Source of the DNA: an uncultured Vibrio sp.
GTDB taxonomy: Bacteria; Pseudomonadota; Gammaproteobacteria; Enterobacterales; Vibrionaceae
Assembly (NCBI RefSeq): GCF_947488985.1
Contig: NZ_CANLBV010000003.1
Span: 1 to 64,000 of the forward strand
Direction of reading: 5' to 3'
DNA length: 64,000 bases
Below the pieces are notes generated by a model. The model made no database searches, was not told the origin of the DNA, and saw nothing but the letters and a program-made list of their open reading frames with translations. The position numbers and the translations under genes were made by a program. The first letter of the stretch is position 1. Every line of letters starts with the position of its first letter. This document shows, piece by piece, positions 1-9,419 of this stretch.

Positions 1-59
1 GTGAAGTACACCTAAACCCAGAAAGAGAAGCTGCTTAATAAGTAAGCAAATGATGACAA

Positions 60-335
60 CTACCTTGAAAAACGCCGGTTGTAAGACCCGAACTGATGGC
101 CTGCGTATTTCATTGCGATAGGGAAAAATTGCTCAGGTTCAACCTGACCAGATAACGTATCAAGCAACTCCTCAGCGGCATTATCGAAAGGTGGTAAGCC
201 AAGATCGCTGGCAAGGTTATGGTTCCATGCAAGCCATTGGACATTGTTTAGAGGCGTCGCTTGAACTGGGGTATAGAAGGGCTGAGGCAGTGTCGCAAAT
301 CGATTGTTAAATGAAATTGAATCCCAAACAGACAT
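60..335 (-). pseudogene. selO: Truncated SelO (YdiU) N-terminus
   Basis: SelO is a pseudokinase-fold enzyme that AMPylates proteins. Only about the first 90 residues are present. The reading ends with the family motif KYAGHQFGSYN, and instead of the expected PDLGDGRG continuation it runs RRFSR and stops at base 60. Full-length SelO is near 480-490 residues, so this copy is broken at a sharp junction about 75 bases from the window edge. The ATG at 335 is chosen over an in-frame GTG at 344 because SelO proteins usually start close to this point. The rest of the gene may lie beyond the window or be lost. Confidence 0.75.
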
Positions 336-344
336 GAGAGGCAC

Positions 345-657
345 ACGGTAGAGAAAAGATAACCTAAGATTATCACAACTTTATAACAACTTCAGACGCA
401 CGATGCAAAAGGCTTGTTAATAGCGGGTAACTTGGTGACACGACGAAGAGAAAGGTCTACGGGAAGCAGATGGATACGAAAAAAAGTGTAAACGAGAGAA
501 AGCGGTGTCTAAGATAAAAACAAAACAGAAACTCAGAAAAGGTTAAGTGGCTAGACTGATGAGCAGAGCCACATTTAAAATCGGAAGAGTTCTAACTTTG
601 AAAACGTTTTAACAAATGTATTCATAATAAAAACTAAAAATCGAGCCATAAAGCTGA
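345..657. other. Gene-free stretch between selO fragment and small ORF
   Basis: A 313-base stretch, A-rich on the plus strand. I see no convincing reading frame, RNA gene or terminator hairpin in it. It probably carries the promoter of the selO remnant on the minus strand. Confidence 0.4.
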
Positions 658-759
658 CTACATTAGAGCAAGAATACCCACAAGAGAAAGGGTAGAGAAA
701 ATCCAAGTACGACTAATAACGCCAAAATTACTGTGTTGAATCATTTCTTGATGCTGCAT
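658..759 (-). CDS. Small hypothetical membrane peptide (33 aa)
   Basis: I do not recognise this peptide. The ATG at 759 is preceded by AGGAGAG with about 6 bases of spacing, one of the best ribosome binding sites in this part of the window. The 33-residue product has a polar N-terminal half (MQHQEMIQHSNFG) and a C-terminal hydrophobic stretch (TWIFSTLSLVGILALM) long enough for one membrane helix. A TATAGT -10 box lies about 30 bases upstream of the start at 789-794. It stands alone between the selO remnant and a LysE-family gene. A single-pass inner-membrane microprotein is the natural reading, but this rests only on ribosome site, promoter and composition. Confidence 0.55.
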   Translation of the reverse strand: MQHQEMIQHSNFGVISRTWIFSTLSLVGILALM

Positions 760-788
760 ATATCTCTCCTAGAGAATGTGATGGTGTC

Positions 789-794
789 ACTATA
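789..794 (-). promoter_or_regulatory. -10 box for the 33-aa peptide
   Basis: TATAGT on the minus strand, within ATATTATAGT. A weak -35 candidate (TTGGCG-like) lies upstream but at short spacing. The position fits a short leader before the ATG at 759. Inferred by eye. Confidence 0.35.
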
Positions 795-896
795 ATATAT
801 CGGCTTTTCGCCAAAATCAGCAAGCACATTAATGTTAACCTTTTATGACAACACCAAGAAATTTCCGCAACACTTAGCTATTGATAGCTCTATAAT

Positions 897-1538
897 TTAC
901 GATCGACTGGTTGTAGAAAGCAGCGCTCCTGCCCCAATAAAAACACCGCCAGTGACACGGTTAAACACCTTGGCGCGACCTTTCGCAAACAACCAATTTG
1001 ACGACTTCACGCCCAAGTAGCCGTACACCAGCAACCAAGAAAGTTCCATCACAGCAAACGTCATGGCAAACACCATAAACTGTGGCAACAGGGCTATCGA
1101 CGGGTCAATGAACTGTGGAAAAAGTGCGGTAAAAAACAGGATAGCTTTGGGGTTGCTCGCGCCAACAATAAAGCCACTTAGGTAATGCGCAGCCGCGCTT
1201 TCTTTGGCAGGTTTACCCGCTGTATTTTGATTCGGTAACTGAGCATAATCTTGTTGATTAGAACGCAGAGATTTCCAGCCAAGGTAGATAAGATACGCAG
1301 CGCCAGTCCATTTTATGACACTAAACACCACTTCCGATGAAGCAATGATCACCCCTAAACCGGTGAACGATAACGTTAAGATTCCGGTGATCGCAGTTAA
1401 GCTGCCCAGCGCAGTAAATATTGATAATTTAAAACCCGATTGCACACCTTTGGTCATGCACAACAACGAACTTGGGCCGGGTGATGCCGTTAAGATCAGC
1501 ACCGCCAATAAATAGTAAATCCATATATCAAAGCTCAT
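897..1538 (-). CDS. LysE/RhtB family amino-acid exporter
   Basis: The 213-residue product has the usual length of LysE/RhtB efflux proteins. It shows the family N-terminal signature LTASPGPSSLLCMTKGVQSG in the first helix region, a long second helix pair (residues about 40-85), the conserved GFIVGASNPKAILFFTALFPQF block near residues 120-140, and two C-terminal helices, giving about six membrane segments. Members export amino acids or small metabolites by proton antiport; the substrate cannot be read from sequence. The start ATG at 1538 has GGAGAA upstream. It appears to be a single-gene unit. Confidence 0.88.
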   Translation of the reverse strand: MSFDIWIYYLLAVLILTASPGPSSLLCMTKGVQSGFKLSIFTALGSLTAITGILTLSFTGLGVIIASSEVVFSVIKWTGAAYLIYLGWKSLRSNQQDYAQLPNQNTAGKPAKESAAAHYLSGFIVGASNPKAILFFTALFPQFIDPSIALLPQFMVFAMTFAVMELSWLLVYGYLGVKSSNWLFAKGRAKVFNRVTGGVFIGAGALLSTTSRS

Positions 1539-1673
1539 CGAGAATTCTCCTTAACTCACGAAAATGATTAAACATTAAGCACCAATATGTAGTATCTATG
1601 ACGATTAATCAATACAATCTTGAACAAAGCTTTTTTAGGCGAAATGGAAATGCCCTTTAACGTAGGCAATAAA

Positions 1674-1701
1674 AAACGCCATGCATTGCTGCATGGCGTT
1701 T
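1674..1701 (-). terminator. Terminator after prmB
   Basis: Twelve-base arms (AAACGCCATGCA and its complement) enclose a 4-base loop. On the minus strand the stem is followed by a run of T. It lies about 100 bases past the prmB stop, after a short stretch of repeated CTAAGCTATAAGT/CTAAGTC words at about 1738-1776. Confidence 0.8.
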
Positions 1702-1799
1702 AAATACAAACGTTTTAAATCGAATGTCTAACCCAGTTTCAAGCTCTAAGCTATAAGTCCTAAGTCCTAAGCTATACGCGACAAGGCTAAAAGTGCAAG

Positions 1800-2732
1800 C
1801 TAGTCTTTGTAAATAGAGAACTCATCAGCGCAAGCAAGAAGCTGCTCGCGAGTGATCATAAATACACCGTGACCACCGTTTGAGAATTCAATCCAAGTGA
1901 ATGGGATCTCTGGGTACTGATCCATCATATGAACCATTGAGTTGCCTACTTCACAGATCAAAATACCATCATCGGTCAAGTAATCTGGTGCGTTAGCCAA
2001 GATGCGGCGAACCAATTTCAGACCGTCAGAGCCTGCAGCAAGGCCAAGTTCTGGCTCATGAGTAAACTCTTCTGGCAAGCTGTCCATATCTTCTTCGTCC
2101 ACGTAAGGTGGGTTAGATACAATCAGATTGTAACTCTCTTTTGGCAAATCACGGAAAAGATCAGAGCGGATTGGGAACACCTGTTGCTCCATACCGTGAT
2201 CTTGAACGTTCTGCTCTGCCACTTGCAATGCATCCGTCGAGATATCAATCGCATCAACTTCAGCATCAGGGAAAGCATGAGCACAGGCGATAGCAATACA
2301 GCCACTGCCAGTACAAAGATCCATGATACGTGTAGGCTCTTCTGTTAACCATGGTTGGAATTGCGCTTCGATCAACTCACCAATTGGCGAGCGAGGCACA
2401 AGAACACGTTCATCAACAAAGAACTCAAGCCCACAGAACCATGCTTTGTTGGTTAGGTATGCCGTTGGTGTGCGCTCATTGATACGCTTAATCACGCGCT
2501 CAACAATACGCAAGCGTTCACTGCTGGTTAAACGAGAGTTCATCACATGTGACGGAACATCAATTGGCAGATAAAGAGTTGGTAAAATAAGTTGTACCGC
2601 CTCATCCCACGCATTATCAGTGCCGTGACCATAAAATAGGCCCGCTGCGTTGAAGCGGCTAACAGTCCAACGAATCACGTCTTGAAGCGTGTGTAGTTCT
2701 GATACCGCTTCTTCTACAAAAATCTTATCCAA
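1800..2732 (-). CDS. prmB: Ribosomal protein uL3 glutamine methyltransferase PrmB
   Basis: PrmB methylates a glutamine of ribosomal protein uL3 (L3) using S-adenosylmethionine. The 310 residues match the family length. SAM-binding motif I is [11 protein letters not shown] (about 138-148), and the catalytic glutamine-binding motif NPPY is at 207-210 within [12 protein letters not shown]. The N-terminal helical substrate-recognition domain ends before [16 protein letters not shown], the usual junction of HemK/PrmB proteins. It is divergent from smrB with 62 bases between the two starts, the gene order usual in gamma-proteobacteria. A clear terminator follows. Confidence 0.95.
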   Translation of the reverse strand: MDKIFVEEAVSELHTLQDVIRWTVSRFNAAGLFYGHGTDNAWDEAVQLILPTLYLPIDVPSHVMNSRLTSSERLRIVERVIKRINERTPTAYLTNKAWFCGLEFFVDERVLVPRSPIGELIEAQFQPWLTEEPTRIMDLCTGSGCIAIACAHAFPDAEVDAIDISTDALQVAEQNVQDHGMEQQVFPIRSDLFRDLPKESYNLIVSNPPYVDEEDMDSLPEEFTHEPELGLAAGSDGLKLVRRILANAPDYLTDDGILICEVGNSMVHMMDQYPEIPFTWIEFSNGGHGVFMITREQLLACADEFSIYKD

Positions 2733-2794
2733 AATTATCTCCGAAAAGCGCTACAATACTGCCAATTCCGTTTCAAATTAGAATTGATAACCTG

Positions 2795-3325
2795 ATGAGC
2801 AAAAAAGACACCGATTTCGATGACGATTTCGCCTTATTCAGCGATGCAGTAAAGGGCGTTAAAAAGTTGCGACAGGATACCATAGTCCAGCCGCCAAAAA
2901 GAAATACCAAACAAAAAGAAATTACTCGCACAGCAAGACAAGCCAGTGATAGCGAGTTTTATTTTTCAGATGAGTTCATTCCACATCTGAGTGAAGACGG
3001 TCCAACACGCTATGCGCGTGATGATGTCTCTAAGTATGAAGTCAAGCGACTGCGTCGTGGGGTTTACGTACCAGACGTGTACCTGGATATGCATGGTATG
3101 ACCCAGCAAGAAGCCAAACGTGAGCTTGGCGCGATGATCGCACACTGTGTCAAAGAAAGCGTTGCGTGTGCTAGCGTTCAGCACGGCATCGGCAAACACA
3201 TTCTAAAACAGAAAGTGCCGCTGTGGTTAGCACAACACCCAGACGTGATGGCCTTCCATCAAGCGCCTTTAGAGTTCGGCGGTGACGGTGCCTTGTTAGT
3301 GCTGCTTTCCATTCCTGAGAAGTAA
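2795..3325 (+). CDS. smrB: Smr-domain endonuclease SmrB
   Basis: SmrB cleaves mRNA at collided ribosomes in E. coli, as a step in ribosome rescue. The 176-residue product has a charged, disordered N-terminus (about 1-75) followed by a Smr domain. The domain shows DMHG (98-101; usually DLHG) and the second conserved HGIG (130-133), then QHPDVMAFHQAPLEFGGDGALLVLL at the C-terminus, which matches the family ending. Divergent from prmB. Its transcript ends at the hairpin at 3358-3392. Confidence 0.93.
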   Translation: MSKKDTDFDDDFALFSDAVKGVKKLRQDTIVQPPKRNTKQKEITRTARQASDSEFYFSDEFIPHLSEDGPTRYARDDVSKYEVKRLRRGVYVPDVYLDMHGMTQQEAKRELGAMIAHCVKESVACASVQHGIGKHILKQKVPLWLAQHPDVMAFHQAPLEFGGDGALLVLLSIPEK

Positions 3326-3357
3326 CACGGGGACTGACTACCCCACATCAAAAACAA

Positions 3358-3392
3358 CAAAGGCCATCTCAATTATATTGAGATGGCCTTTG
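3358..3392. terminator. Bidirectional terminator between smrB and sixA
   Basis: A 16-base perfect inverted repeat, CAAAGGCCATCTCAAT with its complement, with a 3-base loop. It lies between two convergent genes. A-rich and T-rich flanks on either side are short, so its strength on the minus strand is less certain. Confidence 0.75.
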
Positions 3393-3447
3393 AGCTTATT
3401 TGCAAAGGCATGAGATTATCTAAGCAAGATCACGAGCGTTAGCTCGC

Positions 3448-3918
3448 CTATGGATTAATGTTCCAAAGTAACTCACCTTTTTGTGTTTCAAGGTCAAAGT
3501 CGATACACGCTAGTCCAGAAGTCGGGAACATCGGCGGGGCAATGCCTGTCGCAAACTCCGCAGTTAAATAGCCAACCAGCGGTAAATGAGACACAAATAA
3601 AATACTCTCCAGTTGCTCGACTTCAGCCATTGCTAAGGTCAAGTCGAACACATCGTCGGACATGCCATAAGGCGTGATGTCATCACAGCTTTCGACTTGC
3701 TTTCCAGAAAACGCCTGTGAGATCTCTAACCACGTTTCTTGTGCCCTTAAATATGGGCTCACAAGCACTTTATCGAATTGATGAATCCCTTGCTCATTGG
3801 CGGCTTGAGCCACCGCAAGAGAAGCCATTTTTCCGCGTTTGGTTAACGCTCGTTCTGCATCCGAGTTAGCAAAATGCTCTGCTTCTCCATGACGCATAAT
3901 AAATATTTTCATGTTCAA
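3448..3918 (-). CDS. sixA: Phosphohistidine phosphatase SixA
   Basis: SixA is a small histidine phosphatase. In E. coli it removes phosphate from the histidine of phosphotransfer proteins such as ArcB and NPr. The 156-residue product opens with the catalytic MRHGEAE motif (Arg9-His10-Gly11) and has the later His in SHLPLVGYL, where the family has its second catalytic histidine. The start is either Met1 at 3918 or Met3 at 3912; the second gives the common MKIFIMRHGEA beginning. Convergent with smrB and divergent from the protease gene at 4217. Confidence 0.92.
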   Translation of the reverse strand: MNMKIFIMRHGEAEHFANSDAERALTKRGKMASLAVAQAANEQGIHQFDKVLVSPYLRAQETWLEISQAFSGKQVESCDDITPYGMSDDVFDLTLAMAEVEQLESILFVSHLPLVGYLTAEFATGIAPPMFPTSGLACIDFDLETQKGELLWNINP

Positions 3919-4216
3919 TCCTGTTTACGTAGCATGTCAAAGGTCGATATAGCCAATATCTCTGCGATACGCCACTTAGGTTTGGCTTCCAACTTTAAGA
4001 AACCGCAATCAATATTAATAATTATATCAAGTCACTTGCCAAAGACTTCGACTTTCTTAACAATCCTATTAAAAGAAAATAAATTACTGATAAAAATCGA
4101 TAAAAGTGATTTAGACATCGCCAAAAAGCCCTTTATATCCCAAAATATGATCACAAGGTTTGCACGTCGAACCATCGGGTACATAATTTATAAACCCCCT
4201 TCTCTGGAGATGCCCC
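3919..4216. other. Divergent promoter region of sixA and the protease gene
   Basis: A 298-base spacer between two divergent genes. It is AT-rich around 4010-4110, where promoters for both directions would be expected, but no sharp -35/-10 pair stands out. An open frame crossing it on the plus strand has no ribosome site or family character and is not called. Confidence 0.4.
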
Positions 4217-6994
4217 GTGCACTTAAGCCCAAATGATGAACATCAATACCGCTACCTAACCTTAAATAATGGGTTACGCGTACTGTTAGTTCAGGACGAA
4301 AATGCTCAAAAAGCAGCGGCTGCATTAGCCGTCAATGTCGGGCATTTTGATGATCCAGAAGACCGAGAAGGTTTAGCTCACTACCTAGAGCATATGCTAT
4401 TTTTGGGCACTGAAAAATATCCAAAGATCGGGGGATTTCAAAGTTTCATCAGCCAGCATGGTGGAAGCAACAACGCTTGGACAGGCACCGAGCATACCTG
4501 TTTCTTTTTTGACGTCGAATTGAATGCCTTTGAAACAGCACTCGATCGCTTCAGCCAATTTTTCACCGCTCCCCTATTCAATGAAGAAGCATTAGATAAA
4601 GAGCGCCAAGCCGTTGATTCAGAATACAAAATGAAACTCAACGACGATTCGCGACGTTTGTACCAAGTGACCAAAGAGCTGGTCAATCACAACCACCCAT
4701 TTTCGAAGTTTTCAGTGGGTAATCTCGAGACATTGGGTGACAGGAACGGAGCCACGATTCGACAAGAAATTTTATCCTTCCATCAACAGCAATACTCTGC
4801 TGATCTTATGACGGCAGTGCTTTCAGGCAACCAATCTTTAGATGAGATGCAAGCTTGGGTAGAACAGCTCTTTGATGCCATTCCCAACCATGACCTGCAA
4901 GGCAAAAAAGTAACGATGCCTATCGCGGGTGCATTGAGTACTGGCGTGCAAGTCCACGTTGAGCCAATAAAAGAAGTGCGAAAACTTATCTTAACCTTCC
5001 CAATGCCTAGCATGGATGAGCATTACGGCATTAAGCCACTGTCATTCTTTGCGCATCTTTTAGGGTACGAAGGTGTTGGCAGCTTGATGATGCAGCTCAA
5101 AGAGAAAGGCTGGATCACCTCGCTCTCCGCTGGCGGTGGCGCAAGCGGCAGTAACTACCGTGATTTTACGGTCAGTTGCTCATTAACCATCGCAGGTTTA
5201 ACCAACACCGATCACATTATCCAAGCGGTGTTCCAGTACATCAAACTCATCGAGCAACAAGGTATTGAAGAGTGGCGCTACCTAGAAAAACGGGCGGTTT
5301 TAGAATCGGCGTTCCGTTTTCAAGAACCCGCAAGGCCGCTTGATGTGGTCAGCCATCTGGTGATCAACATGCAGCACTACCAAGAGCAAGACGTAGTGTA
5401 TGGCGACTATAAAATGTCGCATTTCGATGAAGCACTGCAACGATCTTTGCTGCCCTATTTCGCCGTCAGTAATATGAGGGCGACCATCATTGCCCAAGGG
5501 TTTGAATATGACAAGCAAGCCAAGTGGTACTTTACACCCTACTCAGTTACCCCTTTTACGCCTGAGCAAACGCAATCGTTCCAATGTATTAATCCCGGTT
5601 GGCAGTTTGAACTGCCCGATAAAAACCCCTTTATATGCTATCACTTAGAGCCAGCACAGCTCGAAGATGATGCCGAGCAGCCACAGCTGTTACAAGAATT
5701 AGATGGCTTTAAGTTATGGCACCTACAGGACCATCAATTTAGAGTGCCAAAAGGTGTAGTGTACATCGCCATCGATAGCCCACACTCAGTAGCCAGCCCT
5801 AGAAACATTGTCAAAACACGCTTATGTGTCGAAATGTTTTTAGAATCGCTCGAACAAGAGACTTATCAGGCTGAAATTGCGGGTATGGGCTACAACATGT
5901 ATACCCACCAAGGCGGCGTAACACTAACGCTTTCAGGGTTCAGCGAGAAACAGCCACAGCTACTCAATATGATCCTTGAACGCTTTCAAGCGCGTGATTT
6001 TAATCTATCACGCTTCGAAACGATCAAGCAGCAATTGCTAAGAAGCTGGAACAATGCCTCGCAAGATCGTCCTATTTCACAGCTGTTTAATGCGATGACG
6101 GGGATATTACAGCCAAATAACCCTCCCTATGCCGTGCTCATTGAGGCGTTGGAGACCATAGAAGTCGATGAATTGCCCTCATTTGTTCAATCGATATTGG
6201 CTGAGCTTCATGTTGAGATGTTTGTGTACGGTGACTGGAAAAAAGTCGATGCTCACAAGATGGCTGAAACGTTAAAAGATGCCCTTCGTGTTCAAGATCA
6301 AGCCTATGAAGAGTCACTTCGTCCGTTAATTATGCTGGGTGAAAATGGCAGCTTCCAGCGTGAGGTAAAATGCAACCAAGATGATTCTGCTATCGTGGTC
6401 TACTACCAATGTCCGGATGTATCGACGAAAAGCGTGGCGCTTTACTCCCTCGCCAATCACCTGATGTCGGCCACTTTCTTCCACGAAATACGTACTAAGC
6501 AACAGTTAGGTTATATGGTGGGTACAGGGAATATGCCGCTTAACCGCCACCCGGGGGTCGTCCTTTACGTGCAATCTCCCAACGCGGCACCAGCAGACTT
6601 ACTGGCCTCAATCGATGAGTTCCTCAATGCCTTTTACATGGTGTTGTTAGAGCTTAACGATTACCAGTGGCACAGCAGTAAACGCGGCCTGTGGAATCAG
6701 ATCTCAACGCCAGATACCACCTTGCGCGGGCGTGCTCAGCGTTTATGGGTTGCAATAGGCAATAAGGATGTTGAATTTAACCAAAGAGAGCATGTGTTAG
6801 AGGAGCTCAAAGGGCTCACTCGCTCTGATATGATGCGCTTTGTGGTCAACCAACTCAAACCACGTACTGCCAATCGCCTGATTATGCATGCTCAAGGCAA
6901 TACACATGATGAAGCGAAGAAGCTATCAGCAGGTATCGAGATTGGCTCGATTGATGAATTTCAGTTGCGCCCGAAAGACTGCGAGCTAGGCTGA
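4217..6994 (+). CDS. Insulinase family (M16) zinc protease, pitrilysin-like
   Basis: The 925 residues match the large two-halved M16A proteases (pitrilysin/insulysin). The inverted zinc motif HYLEH is at residues 55-59, with the third metal ligand Glu136 in VDSEY. The conserved GGSNNAWT substrate-cleft segment follows at about 82-89. The C-terminal half has the usual inactive paired domain with FHEIRTKQQLGYMVGTG. The GTG at 4217 is used because GGAG lies about 10 bases upstream. Unlike E. coli protease III, no signal peptide is visible, so a cytoplasmic location is inferred. These enzymes degrade short peptides. A terminator follows directly. Confidence 0.92.
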   Translation: MHLSPNDEHQYRYLTLNNGLRVLLVQDENAQKAAAALAVNVGHFDDPEDREGLAHYLEHMLFLGTEKYPKIGGFQSFISQHGGSNNAWTGTEHTCFFFDVELNAFETALDRFSQFFTAPLFNEEALDKERQAVDSEYKMKLNDDSRRLYQVTKELVNHNHPFSKFSVGNLETLGDRNGATIRQEILSFHQQQYSADLMTAVLSGNQSLDEMQAWVEQLFDAIPNHDLQGKKVTMPIAGALSTGVQVHVEPIKEVRKLILTFPMPSMDEHYGIKPLSFFAHLLGYEGVGSLMMQLKEKGWITSLSAGGGASGSNYRDFTVSCSLTIAGLTNTDHIIQAVFQYIKLIEQQGIEEWRYLEKRAVLESAFRFQEPARPLDVVSHLVINMQHYQEQDVVYGDYKMSHFDEALQRSLLPYFAVSNMRATIIAQGFEYDKQAKWYFTPYSVTPFTPEQTQSFQCINPGWQFELPDKNPFICYHLEPAQLEDDAEQPQLLQELDGFKLWHLQDHQFRVPKGVVYIAIDSPHSVASPRNIVKTRLCVEMFLESLEQETYQAEIAGMGYNMYTHQGGVTLTLSGFSEKQPQLLNMILERFQARDFNLSRFETIKQQLLRSWNNASQDRPISQLFNAMTGILQPNNPPYAVLIEALETIEVDELPSFVQSILAELHVEMFVYGDWKKVDAHKMAETLKDALRVQDQAYEESLRPLIMLGENGSFQREVKCNQDDSAIVVYYQCPDVSTKSVALYSLANHLMSATFFHEIRTKQQLGYMVGTGNMPLNRHPGVVLYVQSPNAAPADLLASIDEFLNAFYMVLLELNDYQWHSSKRGLWNQISTPDTTLRGRAQRLWVAIGNKDVEFNQREHVLEELKGLTRSDMMRFVVNQLKPRTANRLIMHAQGNTHDEAKKLSAGIEIGSIDEFQLRPKDCELG

Positions 6995-7007
6995 TAAAGC
7001 TGCAATA

Positions 7008-7039
7008 AAAAAGGTTGATGTGAAAGCATCAACCTTTTT
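7008..7039. terminator. Terminator shared by the M16 protease gene and fadJ
   Basis: Thirteen-base arms (AAAAAGGTTGATG and complement) with a 6-base loop, ending in T5 on the plus strand and also preceded by A-rich sequence, so it can act in both directions. It lies 14 bases after the protease stop and about 165 bases past the fadJ stop. Confidence 0.8.
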
Positions 7040-7202
7040 ATTGAATGCAGCACAATAGCTTACTTTTATCTCTCGATCGTCATTTCCGAGAAGGGGAATG
7101 GAACGACTGAATCGGGAATCTCCCTCCTTTCGCCAGTTCCCATAAAAAATATAGCCCGCATCAATTGCCTGATACGAGCTTCGAAATCAGTAAGCCAGAG
7201 AG

Positions 7203-9419
7203 TTACTTATAAAAAGACTCGCCCAAGCCAGCACGTGTCAGTAGGCCATCACATGGCGCAAAACGATCACCGTACTTCTTCGCAAAGTCGTTCATCATCT
7301 CAACCAATGACTTAATGCCGATTTGATCCATATAACGGAACGGACCACCTAAAAATGGCGGGAAACCGATACCGAAAATCGCGCCGATATCACCATCACG
7401 AGGGCTGCGAATAATACCGTCGTCGAGACAACGAACCGCTTCATTCAACATAGGTAACACACAGCGCATCGCGATATCGTTATCGCTCAATTTAGGCTCA
7501 GGTTGCAGCTTAAGCAGTTTGTAAACTGACTTATCGACTTCCTTCTTCTTCCCTTTGTAAGTGTAGAAACCTTTACCACTCTTACGACCTTTACGATTGT
7601 CGTTCAAAAGGATGTCAAACACATCCGGACCTTGGAAACGAACGCCTAATTCATTGACCAGAATCGGAATGATCTTAGCACCGATATCCACCCCCACCTC
7701 ATCTAGCAAGGTAATTGGGCCAACCGGGAAACCAAAATCTAGCAGTGCACTATCCAGTTTTTCAATCGGCTCATTCGCTAGTAGCAGATGTGCCGCTTCA
7801 TTCATATATGGAGCAAGAATACGGTTTACATAGAAACCCGCCGTATCTTTAACCACAATCGGCGTTTTGCCTTGCTTCTTCGCTAATGCAACCACCGTCG
7901 AGATCGTCTCTTCTGAGGTTGTTTCATGAGGGATAACCTCAACTAGCGGCATTTTCTCTGCTGGGCTGAAGTAGTGAAGACCAACCACATTTTCTGGGCG
8001 CTGTGCCTTCTCTGCAATCTTATGGATTGGCAGTGATGAAGTATTCGTCGCGAAGATAGTCTCTGGCTTGGCGTTGGCTTCAATATCGGTAACCATCGAC
8101 TGCTTAAGATCGAGATCTTCAAAGACAGCTTCAATCACCACATCGGTATGATTAAAACTGGTAAAGTCGATACCACCAGAAAGTTGAAGCATCTTACTTT
8201 CTAGGCCAGCACGGCTCAGAATACGACGCTTACGCTGCTTATCGAATAACTTGTAGTTGTAGTTAAGCGCGTTCAACACACCTTCATTGGATACGTCTTT
8301 AATTCGCACTGGTACCTTTGCTTTAGCTACACTGACATGGCTGATACCTGCGCCCATAAGGCCACCGCCAAGCACACCAACGCGCTTAACCGCTTTCGGT
8401 TCTGCATCTGCACCGTGTTCTTTCTTCATTTCAGTGGTTGCAAAGAAGATAGAACGAAGTGCTTTTGACTCAGAAGTCATTACTAACTCAGAGAAACGCT
8501 TCGCTTCGTACTGAAGACCTTTTTCAAAGCCGTTTTCTAGACCGTAGCGAATCACATCCAGAATCGCGTCAGCTGCTGGGTAGTTACCACGAGTTTTCTG
8601 ATTGGTCTTCTTGGCAGCTTGTTCAAAAATCACTTTACGACCAACGCTGTTGCGAGAGATAAGTTTCTCTTTAGTAGATGCTTGGCTCTTAGAAGCAAGA
8701 CGCTTACCTTTTTTGCTGCCAGTATTCTTCTCAACATAGCTTTTCGCTACTTCAAGCAAAATCGTATCTGGGACACAAGCATCTACAACACCAAGCGATT
8801 TCGCTTTCTTAGCGCGCAGCTGCTTACCAGTAAGAATCAGGTCGAGAGATGGCAGCAAACCAATTAAACGAGGCAGACGTTGTGTACCACCAGAACCTGG
8901 TAGTAAACCTAGCTGAACTTCAGGCAAACCAAGGCGCGTCTTATCTGAATCGCTACATACGCGGTAATCACATGCTAGAGCAAGCTCTAAACCACCACCT
9001 AAACATGGACCATGAATGGCTGCGACCACTGGGAAAGGTAAGTCTGACAGCGCTTGGAACATCTCCTGCCCTTGTCGTGCTAGAGATTGTGCTTCATCAG
9101 CAGTTTTACACGCATCCAGCATTCGAACGTCTGCACCCGCGATAAAGTTATCTGGCTTAAGAGAGTGAACAATTAGGCCTTTAACGCGGCTTTGTTTTTC
9201 TTTTAGCTGTTCAAAGATCGCTTTCATTTCTTCAGCAAAAGCCGCTTGTAGCGTGTTCATTTTCTCGCCCGGTACATCAATCGCTAGCCAAGCAATGTCT
9301 TGGTCATCGATGTTAAGAGAGAATGCGGTCGCTTTCTTTTTCGGTGCTTCAGTCACTGGAGTTGGCTCCGCGTTAGTGACTATCTCTTTTTCTGTTGTTG
9401 CATCAAGAGTCGTAGACAT
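7203..9419 (-). CDS. fadJ: Fatty acid oxidation complex alpha subunit FadJ
   Basis: FadJ carries enoyl-CoA hydratase and 3-hydroxyacyl-CoA dehydrogenase activities for beta-oxidation and partners FadI. The 738-residue protein has an N-terminal crotonase domain ([19 protein letters not shown] and [20 protein letters not shown]) and a C-terminal dehydrogenase half with the NAD-binding [13 protein letters not shown] and the catalytic-region [19 protein letters not shown]. The ATG at 9419 is chosen because GGAGGT sits just before it inside the end of fadI. An in-frame upstream extension to 9467 has no such site and would overlap fadI. The fadI stop and fadJ start share one base (TAATG), which indicates translational coupling. 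Confidence 0.95.
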   Translation of the reverse strand: MSTTLDATTEKEIVTNAEPTPVTEAPKKKATAFSLNIDDQDIAWLAIDVPGEKMNTLQAAFAEEMKAIFEQLKEKQSRVKGLIVHSLKPDNFIAGADVRMLDACKTADEAQSLARQGQEMFQALSDLPFPVVAAIHGPCLGGGLELALACDYRVCSDSDKTRLGLPEVQLGLLPGSGGTQRLPRLIGLLPSLDLILTGKQLRAKKAKSLGVVDACVPDTILLEVAKSYVEKNTGSKKGKRLASKSQASTKEKLISRNSVGRKVIFEQAAKKTNQKTRGNYPAADAILDVIRYGLENGFEKGLQYEAKRFSELVMTSESKALRSIFFATTEMKKEHGADAEPKAVKRVGVLGGGLMGAGISHVSVAKAKVPVRIKDVSNEGVLNALNYNYKLFDKQRKRRILSRAGLESKMLQLSGGIDFTSFNHTDVVIEAVFEDLDLKQSMVTDIEANAKPETIFATNTSSLPIHKIAEKAQRPENVVGLHYFSPAEKMPLVEVIPHETTSEETISTVVALAKKQGKTPIVVKDTAGFYVNRILAPYMNEAAHLLLANEPIEKLDSALLDFGFPVGPITLLDEVGVDIGAKIIPILVNELGVRFQGPDVFDILLNDNRKGRKSGKGFYTYKGKKKEVDKSVYKLLKLQPEPKLSDNDIAMRCVLPMLNEAVRCLDDGIIRSPRDGDIGAIFGIGFPPFLGGPFRYMDQIGIKSLVEMMNDFAKKYGDRFAPCDGLLTRAGLGESFYK

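Noticed and set aside
780..830. Sigma-28 promoter for the small peptide (GCCGATAT on the minus strand)
   Set aside because: No TAAA element at the right distance; the TATAGT box is the better explanation.
832..1020. Plus-strand frame of 62 codons overlapping the LysE gene
   Set aside because: Mostly antisense to a well-supported exporter gene; no ribosome site and no family character.
3874..4236. Plus-strand frame of 120 codons across the sixA-protease gap
   Set aside because: Overlaps the sixA start and the protease start and lacks a ribosome site; composition is that of AT-rich spacer.
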